A stretch of 64,000 nucleotides of DNA, taken from NCBI RefSeq assembly GCF_042676385.1, contig NZ_JBHTHA010000046.1, positions 62,001-126,000 on the forward strand. The letters are read 5' to 3'. The notes under the pieces were generated by a model. That model ran no database searches. It had not been told where the DNA came from and was given only the letters and a program-made list of their open reading frames with translations. Source of the DNA: Paenibacillus_E sp042676385. Lineage in GTDB: Bacteria > Bacillota > Bacilli > Paenibacillales > NBRC-103111. The position numbers were made by a program, and so were the translations under genes. Positions 58,339-64,000 of the stretch are shown in pieces; position 1 is the stretch's first letter; each line of letters opens with the position of its first letter.

Positions 58339-60120
58339 ATGTTTTTTTCATTGCGGAGCCGTTTGATGGCTGTTTTTTCGATCTTGCTGATCCTTCCCTT
58401 CGCTGCGCTTGCTTATATTTTGAGTGCTGAAGCGACGCAAATTATTAAGGCTTCGATTGAATCATCGACCACACAGACGATTGAGCAATTTGCCTCCCAT
58501 GTAAGCACGCTATTGATGCAGGTCGAGGATACGGGCAATCAGGTGTTAAGCAGCCGAGCGACGCAGGATTGGCTCACCGTTCAACTGAACCCGGATCATA
58601 CGATCCAGGATCGGGTGTTGAGCAAGCAGCGGCTGAGGGAATATTTCTCATCCTATGCAGTCAACAATTCCAACGGCATTTCTATCAGTGTGTTTACAGA
58701 AGAAACAGGGGGGCTCTGGACGCAGGATTTGACATATAAAAAAAGTGACTGGTTCCATGCCTACCAGACGGCGAACAAGCGATGGACAACAGCTCATAAA
58801 GATATCGACCAATCGGATGAAATATTGAGATCTCGTCCGGTCAACAGCTTGATTTTACCGCTGGTTCACCTCCAATCTTTAAGGAATGCCGGGTTCATCA
58901 AGGTCAACTATCCGACCTCTTTGCTGCGCGACGCCATTGAGAAAATTCGCGTGGGAAAGACGGGGAAAGTTATGTTGCTGACGCATGAGGGCAAAAGCGT
59001 GCTCAATCAGGATATTTCGGCTGAGTCCGAAATCTTGAAAGGAGCACTGCAGCAAATCGACGACACGTTCGGGCAGGAAGCGAGCGGCATTTTCCCGATA
59101 CAACGGAACGGCGTGACGAATTTGCTTTTTTTCCGCAAGCTGCCTGCCCAGGATTGGATGATTGTCGGTACTGTGCCGGAAGGGGAATTATATGAAAAAA
59201 TCTCGCAAATTCGCCAGACGATATTGTTCGCCAGCGCTGTATTACTCGTTCTCGCGATGATTGCCGCTTATTGGCTATCCGCCGGTATAACGCGACCGCT
59301 CAGCGTGATGGCCAAAGCGATGAAGCATGTCAAACGGGGCGAGTTCAGCCAGGCGCTGCAGTTCATGCCGAAGGTTCGCAGAGGGCACAGCGAGGTCGAT
59401 TATGTGTCCGGTGTTTTCGAGCAGATGACGTATAGACTGCGATATTTGATCGAAACGGAGTTTGAAACGAATTTACGCAGGAAAAATGCCGAATATAAAG
59501 CACTGCTCTTGCAAATCAATCCGCATTTCTACAATAATACACTGGAAATCATCAGTGGACTGGCTGCGATGAAACGCGAGGACCTCGTCATGGACGCTAC
59601 CGAAGCGCTCGGTAAAATGATGCGGTATTCGCTGAACTTGAACAGCGATTTGGTGCGAGTCAGCGAGGAGATGGCTTATATCCGCGACTATTTGTTTATC
59701 CTGCAGCTTCGGCATGAAGAGCGCCTGAGCTTGATGATCTCGGAGGACCCGGCGGCCGGTCCGCTGATGATCGCCAAATTTATATTGCAGCCCTTGGTCG
59801 AGAATGCCGTTAAGTACAGTTTGGAAAAAGAAGGCGTCGCACAAGTGTTCTTGAAGACGCAGGTTCACGAAGACCGTCTTCTGCTTACGGTCAAAGATAA
59901 CGGTATCGGCATGACGCCGGAGCTGGTGCAAGATCTGCTTGCCGAAATGAAAAAAGGCGATTCGGTCGCTATTCTTAGCAGTGAAGGTCAGAGCATCGGA
60001 CTTCGCAATGTGCTGTCGCGCTGCCGATTGAATTACGGCGAGCAGTTTGAATTGGAGTTACAATCCAGGTTAGGCGAGGGAACGTCCATAACCCTGCGTC
60101 TTCCGATGTTAAGGAGCTGA
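58339..60120 (+). CDS. Membrane sensor histidine kinase, YesM type
   Basis: This 593-residue kinase has spans near 12-30 and 293-313, an extracellular Cache-like sensor between them, HAMP, and the LytS/YesM motif QINPHFYNNTLEII with the phosphate-accepting histidine near residue 396. The ATPase core has PLVENAVKYSL, DNGIGM and GIGLRNV-like segments (SIGLRNVLSRC). CGGAGGG ribosome site. Pairs with the regulator 4 bases downstream. Confidence 0.92.
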   Translation: MFFSLRSRLMAVFSILLILPFAALAYILSAEATQIIKASIESSTTQTIEQFASHVSTLLMQVEDTGNQVLSSRATQDWLTVQLNPDHTIQDRVLSKQRLREYFSSYAVNNSNGISISVFTEETGGLWTQDLTYKKSDWFHAYQTANKRWTTAHKDIDQSDEILRSRPVNSLILPLVHLQSLRNAGFIKVNYPTSLLRDAIEKIRVGKTGKVMLLTHEGKSVLNQDISAESEILKGALQQIDDTFGQEASGIFPIQRNGVTNLLFFRKLPAQDWMIVGTVPEGELYEKISQIRQTILFASAVLLVLAMIAAYWLSAGITRPLSVMAKAMKHVKRGEFSQALQFMPKVRRGHSEVDYVSGVFEQMTYRLRYLIETEFETNLRRKNAEYKALLLQINPHFYNNTLEIISGLAAMKREDLVMDATEALGKMMRYSLNLNSDLVRVSEEMAYIRDYLFILQLRHEERLSLMISEDPAAGPLMIAKFILQPLVENAVKYSLEKEGVAQVFLKTQVHEDRLLLTVKDNGIGMTPELVQDLLAEMKKGDSVAILSSEGQSIGLRNVLSRCRLNYGEQFELELQSRLGEGTSITLRLPMLRS

Positions 60121-60124
60121 CCGC

Positions 60125-61747
60125 ATGTACAAGTTGATGCTAGTTGACGATGAAGTCGGCGTTCGTAACAGTATTAAAGCCAAAATCGATTGGCAATCCG
60201 CAGGCTATCACATCGCTTTGGAGGCGTCGAATGGTGTTGAAGCCATGCAAATTCTCAGCGAAGGCCCGCTGCCGGATATCGTTTTGACCGATATCCGGAT
60301 GCCGCAAATGGACGGCATTGCATTTATTAAGGCTTGCAAAGATCGATATCCAGGCTTGCGCATGATCGTGCTTTCCGGCTATTCGGATTTTGAATACATG
60401 AAAGCAGCCATTCAGTTTGGTGTAAAAGATTATCTGTTAAAGCCCATTGTCCGCAGTGAAGTGCTTGCTCTGCTTTCCCGGCTGACGGAGGAACTGGAAG
60501 CGGATCGCAGTCGGGTGCTAGAGCAGGCGCAGGAAGAGATGAAAAATCATCAGGTGCTGCAAATGATGCAGGAGCAGTTGATTTGGCAGTTGGTCAAGGA
60601 CGAATGGTTCAGCATTTCAGCCATGAAAGAGCGTATGCAGCAGCTACAGCTTGCATCGCTTGCCATTGATGACGTACTTGCACAGTTCGTTACGGTAGAG
60701 ATGCGGATCCCAATTGGAAGGCTGGATGATTGGAGCGAGCGCAAGGATTTGCTTCACCTCGCGTTCCAGATGCTTTGTCGCGAGTCGGTGGAGAAGTGGA
60801 AGCAGGTGATACCTTTTTATGACATCAGTCATCCTTCTATGATGTATTTTTTAGTGCTGGTCCGTGACCCGTTGAAGCATGAGAGCTTCATGGAAAGCTT
60901 TGTGCGCGAGCTAAAACGTAATATCAAGAGCTATTTAAAGGTTGAAAGTGTAGTTGGCATCGGTGAGCCGATTCATGGCTTAAAACAGTTAAAGGACGGC
61001 TATGCGTCCAGCATGCTTGCCTGGAGCCGGAGCACGGTCCTTACGGACAAGTCGCCATCCGGCAGCCATCTGCTGGAGCTGACGCATGCATTCTCGCCCG
61101 AGGCGGAGCGGAAGCTGATGCAAACAATCGAAAATCTGGATATGAAAGCTTTCACCAAGCAGGTGGAGGCGATCTTTTCGGGCGGGCAGGATACCCCGAT
61201 GTTTGTGTTCACATTTTTGACGCTGCGCATCATTTTGCTCTTTACGTCGATCGCCAAAAAGTTCGAGCTTGGCGACACGTCACTGCAAAGCTATTTGTGG
61301 AATTGCCAGCTGACGGTGCGAGATTATTCGTCGAGGGAGCAGGTACTGGAGCAATTGCGCAAGATGGCGCAGCTGGTCATGAATGAAGTGCAAAAAACAC
61401 GGTATTCCAGCGGTCAGCAGATGGTGGAAGCCATTCGTAAATATGTGGACGAGAATTTCTCCTACGACCTTACGCTATCTTCGCTTGCCGACATGTTTCA
61501 CTTGAATGAAACCTATTTGTCCGGGCTTTTTAAGCAAAGCGTCGGCGTGACTTTCAGCGATTACGTGACAAAACTTCGGCTTAGCAAGGCGCTGAATTTG
61601 ATCATGGAAAATGAGCTCAAGTTGACGGACATCGCGACGCTCGTCGGTTATTCCAGTTCCAGCTATTTCAGCACGGCTTTTAAAAAGTACTATGGGAAAG
61701 GCCCCAAGGAGTACCGGGACGAACTGTTAAACAAGGAAACGCATTAA
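60125..61747 (+). CDS. AraC-type response regulator, YesN type
   Basis: This 540-residue regulator has a receiver domain (LMLVDDEVGVRNSI, Asp56 in LTDIRMPQMDG, GVKDYLLKPI with the lysine), a long linker and an AraC-type C-terminus (LTLSSLADMFHLNETYLSGLFKQ; LTDIATLVGYSSSSYFSTAFKK). It lies 4 bases behind its kinase and probably controls the binding protein, the GH32 gene and the permeases. A terminator follows. Confidence 0.92.
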   Translation: MYKLMLVDDEVGVRNSIKAKIDWQSAGYHIALEASNGVEAMQILSEGPLPDIVLTDIRMPQMDGIAFIKACKDRYPGLRMIVLSGYSDFEYMKAAIQFGVKDYLLKPIVRSEVLALLSRLTEELEADRSRVLEQAQEEMKNHQVLQMMQEQLIWQLVKDEWFSISAMKERMQQLQLASLAIDDVLAQFVTVEMRIPIGRLDDWSERKDLLHLAFQMLCRESVEKWKQVIPFYDISHPSMMYFLVLVRDPLKHESFMESFVRELKRNIKSYLKVESVVGIGEPIHGLKQLKDGYASSMLAWSRSTVLTDKSPSGSHLLELTHAFSPEAERKLMQTIENLDMKAFTKQVEAIFSGGQDTPMFVFTFLTLRIILLFTSIAKKFELGDTSLQSYLWNCQLTVRDYSSREQVLEQLRKMAQLVMNEVQKTRYSSGQQMVEAIRKYVDENFSYDLTLSSLADMFHLNETYLSGLFKQSVGVTFSDYVTKLRLSKALNLIMENELKLTDIATLVGYSSSSYFSTAFKKYYGKGPKEYRDELLNKETH

Positions 61748-61767
61748 AACAATCAAATCCATCTTTC

Positions 61768-61796
61768 AAGCCCCTGCTAACGCAGCGGGCTTTATT
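61768..61796 (+). terminator. Terminator after the regulator gene
   Basis: AAGCCCCTGC (61768-61777) pairs with GCAGCGGGCTT (61782-61792), with one mismatch, followed by TATTT. Confidence 0.7.
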
Positions 61797-61905
61797 TGCA
61801 TGACGAAGAAATTGAAAGACAACATCCGATCATATTGCAATCTTTCAGGCGGAGGTTCCGGTACAATGACGGTACTGGGTAAGATGCTGTTCACACGGAG
61901 GAAGC

Positions 61906-63744
61906 ATGAAAAAGAAAACTTGGATTTGGACGGCAGGCGCTGTCGCGGCTTTATGTGCAGGATTAGGAGGAATCATATTGGAAATTCATTCTTCGATGAG
62001 ATCAGCCAGTGATCATTCATTTGCCTATTCGAGTGATCCCAATTACTACACGGAACCTTACCGTCCCCAATACCATTTGTCACCCGTAGCGGGCAACATG
62101 AGCGATCCGAACGGGATGGTTTATTTTGAAGGAGAGTATCATCAATTTTACCAGAACAGCGGTCAATGGGGCCACGCCGTCAGCCGGGATTTGATTCATT
62201 GGGAACATCTGCCTGTCGCACTGACACGGGATTCCTTAGGTGAAATCTGGTCCGGCAGCGCAGTCGTGGATGCTAAGGATACTAGCGGCTTTTTTGGCGG
62301 CAAAGCGGGTTTGGTGGCGATTTTTACCCATTTCAAAGGCGGTGTTCAGTCACAGAGTATTGCCTACAGTTCGGATAAGGGACGGACGTGGACGAAATAC
62401 GAGGGTAATCCGGTCATTCCAAATCCCGGGCTCAAGGATTTCCGCGATCCCAAGGTCATTTGGCACGAGCCGACGCATACATGGGTGATGATTGTCTCCG
62501 TTGATAACCGGGTGCGCTTCTATTCGTCACCGGATTTGAAAACATGGACGATGACCGGCGAGTTCGGCAGTGACCAAGGTTCGCATGCAGCGGTGTGGGA
62601 GTGTCCCGATTTATTTGAACTGCCTGTGGAAGGCTCGAATACGAAAAAGTGGGTGTTGACGGTGAGCGTCGGCAGCAACAACACAACGAAAGGTTCAACG
62701 GCACAATATTTTGTAGGCGCCTTTGACGGCTTAACGTTCCATAACGACAACAAGGCGTCGGACGTGCTCTGGACTGATTACGGTAAAGACTTCTATGCAG
62801 CGGTATCTTATTCGGATATTCCCGCGAAAGACGGACGCCGCATCTGGCTCGGCTGGATGTCGAATTGGCGGTATCCGTTCGCTATGCCGACCGGCGCCTG
62901 GAAGGGGAATATGTCCATCCCCCGCGAGCTGCGGCTTCGGCAGATTCCGGAACAAGGCATAAGGCTGGTTCAAGTGCCGGTGAAAGAGCTGCAGACACTG
63001 CGCGGCAAAGAAATCGCGCTGCCCAAGCAGGAGCTGGTCGCCGGTAAGAATCCGCTGGGCGGCATCAAAGGGACGTCCTATGAGCTTGAAACGGAACTGA
63101 CCGTTCAGCCGGGTGCGAAGGTCAATTTTAATCTGCGCAAAGGAAGAGATCAGGAGACAATCGTAAGCTACGATGCGGGAGTGGAGAAGCTAAGTATCGA
63201 TCGTACAAAGTCGGGGATTACCAACTTTGAGAAAGGCTTTGCGGAGGTGATGGCGGCTCCGCTGAAACTGAGGGACGGTAAACTCAAGCTGCGCTTTTTC
63301 GTCGATGCATCCAGTCTGGAAGTGTTTGCGGCCGATGGCGAAGCCGTTCTGTCGGCGATTATCTTCCCTGATCCGACGAGCAGCGGTATGGAGCTGTCGG
63401 CCGAAGACGGCGTCGCACTGGACGTTGGGCATTATTATCCGCTGAGAACGGTATGGCGCGATGAAGATCCGGATGCCGGGAAGCCGCTGCGGATTGCGCT
63501 TAGTAAGAGCTCGCTAGATATACCTGTTGGAGGCACGCTGCAGGTGGATGCTGATGTAATTCCTCTAAGCGCTTCGCAGGCGTTGAAATGGCTATCGAGC
63601 GATAACACGGTAGTCTCAGTGACGGCTTCAGAAGGCGGTGCGACTGTGAGGGGCTTAAATGCGGGGCAAACGGAGATCAAAGCCATGAGCGAGGATGGCC
63701 GCGTCGTTTCAACGCTGAACGTATTTGTTTTCGACAAGAAATGA
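61906..63744 (+). CDS. GH32 fructan hydrolase (levanase/inulinase type) with Big_2 domain
   Basis: This 612-residue exported enzyme cleaves fructose units from levan, inulin or sucrose. A signal/anchor segment (8-28) precedes the five-bladed GH32 domain with the nucleophile in SDPNG (Asp67), the stabiliser in FRDPK (Asp181) and the acid/base in WECPD (Glu232). The beta-sandwich GH32C follows (VDASSLEVFAADGE), then a C-terminal bacterial Ig-like (Big_2) domain from about 525. In the usual WMNDPNG the W and N are replaced (GNMSDPNG). CGGAGGAAG ribosome site. Substrate is inferred from family only. Confidence 0.9.
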   Translation: MKKKTWIWTAGAVAALCAGLGGIILEIHSSMRSASDHSFAYSSDPNYYTEPYRPQYHLSPVAGNMSDPNGMVYFEGEYHQFYQNSGQWGHAVSRDLIHWEHLPVALTRDSLGEIWSGSAVVDAKDTSGFFGGKAGLVAIFTHFKGGVQSQSIAYSSDKGRTWTKYEGNPVIPNPGLKDFRDPKVIWHEPTHTWVMIVSVDNRVRFYSSPDLKTWTMTGEFGSDQGSHAAVWECPDLFELPVEGSNTKKWVLTVSVGSNNTTKGSTAQYFVGAFDGLTFHNDNKASDVLWTDYGKDFYAAVSYSDIPAKDGRRIWLGWMSNWRYPFAMPTGAWKGNMSIPRELRLRQIPEQGIRLVQVPVKELQTLRGKEIALPKQELVAGKNPLGGIKGTSYELETELTVQPGAKVNFNLRKGRDQETIVSYDAGVEKLSIDRTKSGITNFEKGFAEVMAAPLKLRDGKLKLRFFVDASSLEVFAADGEAVLSAIIFPDPTSSGMELSAEDGVALDVGHYYPLRTVWRDEDPDAGKPLRIALSKSSLDIPVGGTLQVDADVIPLSASQALKWLSSDNTVVSVTASEGGATVRGLNAGQTEIKAMSEDGRVVSTLNVFVFDKK

Positions 63745-63784
63745 GATTTTAAAATTTTGAAAGTAAGAAACGGAGAGATGAACC

Positions 63785-64000
63785 ATGGATTCTGCGATAC
63801 AAAGAAAAAAAACGTCGCAAAACTTCAGCAAACATGAGCAGACAACCGCATTCTGGTTTATTTTTCCTGCACTTGCCCTACTGCTTGTCTTTGTTTTCTA
63901 CCCTATGCTTCAGGCGTTCGTGATCAGCTTCAAAAACTATTCGCTGGTCGGCGCCGGCGATGTGTTCGTCGGACTTGACAATTACAATCACTTATTGAAG
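63785..64000 (+). CDS. Sugar ABC permease, MalF type, N-terminal part (cut by window edge)
   Basis: The first 72 residues are visible: a polar N-terminus, one membrane span (FWFIFPALALLLVFVFYPML) and the QAFVISFKNYSL..GLDNY segment typical of MalF/UgpA permeases. GGAGAG ribosome site. It begins 40 bases after the GH32 gene and continues beyond the window; it probably works with the binding protein at 56865. Confidence 0.88.
   Translation, partial: MDSAIQRKKTSQNFSKHEQTTAFWFIFPALALLLVFVFYPMLQAFVISFKNYSLVGAGDVFVGLDNYNHLLK

Noticed and set aside
63753..63764. TTGAAAGTAAGAA before the last permease gene resembles the shared box
   Set aside because: It lacks TGTATA, has no -10 at the fixed distance and lies inside an operon gap.
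1..64000. tRNA, rRNA or known riboswitches
   Set aside because: No cloverleaf, rRNA segment or riboswitch core that I know was seen on either strand by eye. A covariance search was not possible.

Overview
The window (about 64 kb, roughly balanced GC) looks like the chromosome of a Paenibacillus-type Bacillota. The signs are strong AGGAGG-type ribosome binding sites with GTG/TTG starts, several YesM/YesN-style sensor kinase plus AraC-type regulator pairs beside LplB/YtcP-type sugar ABC permeases, a CdaS-like diadenylate cyclase typical of spore formers, and DUF4855. This is inference from gene content; there is no rRNA or marker gene for a firm assignment.

Layout: (1) 1-2.6 kb: the end of malate dehydrogenase, a small membrane protein and an APC-family permease. 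(2) 2.7-16.0 kb: an AT-rich array of small, mostly unrelated genes, all on the + strand, each followed by a GC-rich, foldable element of about 160 bases. These elements carry the layout of integron attC sites (R''-L''-folded centre-L'-R'). The three variable bases of each R'' pair with the R' that opens the SAME cassette, not with the R' of the same contiguous repeat. That is the mark of circular gene cassettes captured by an integron-type recombinase. A decayed tyrosine-recombinase fragment lies at the upstream edge, fused to half a site. I regard this integron-like array in a Gram-positive chromosome as the main discovery of the window. Its cargo includes a Nudix hydrolase (twice, one broken), a P-loop kinase, a frameshifted APH-type kinase, a ParE/RelE toxin-antitoxin pair, two HEPN-motif proteins, lipoproteins, a HAD protein of the RNA-repair type, a histidine phosphatase and several DUF proteins. 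(3) 16.1-17.05 kb: two further small genes after the last recognisable half-site. (4) 17.3-29.3 kb: one apparent operon of a ROK repressor, an ABC importer, two PIG-L deacetylases, a creatininase-family amidohydrolase, an argininosuccinate-lyase-like enzyme and a BadF-type sugar kinase; it looks like an uncharacterised route for an N-acylated (amino-sugar) substrate. (5) 29.4-32.0 kb: miscellaneous genes (SDR, DUF2277, lysoplasmalogenase, GNAT). (6) 32.2-44.2 kb: a sugar ABC importer, a YesMN-type two-component system, a Gfo/Idh/MocA dehydrogenase, NanE, a ROK kinase and a secreted DUF4855 protein. Three transcription units here share a 15-base box exactly 49 bases upstream of a -10-like hexamer, a likely regulon of the local AraC-type regulator. 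(7) 44.4-49.2 kb: ArsR/AHSA1 pair, two DMT-type transporters with a Crp/Fnr regulator, a HAD phosphatase, a repeat-rich non-coding stretch and a GC-rich PrmC-like methyltransferase that looks imported. (8) 49.4-55.4 kb: a minus-strand sugar ABC operon with a divergent membrane-bound AraC regulator. (9) 55.5-64.0 kb: CdaS-like cyclase, DUF441 protein, then a solute-binding protein, a YesMN-type system, a GH32 fructan hydrolase and the start of an ABC permease, together a probable fructan-use locus.

Several cassette genes are broken by one-base changes in A runs. These may be true decay or assembly errors, and raw reads would decide. All family names are from motif recognition by eye; no database search was run.
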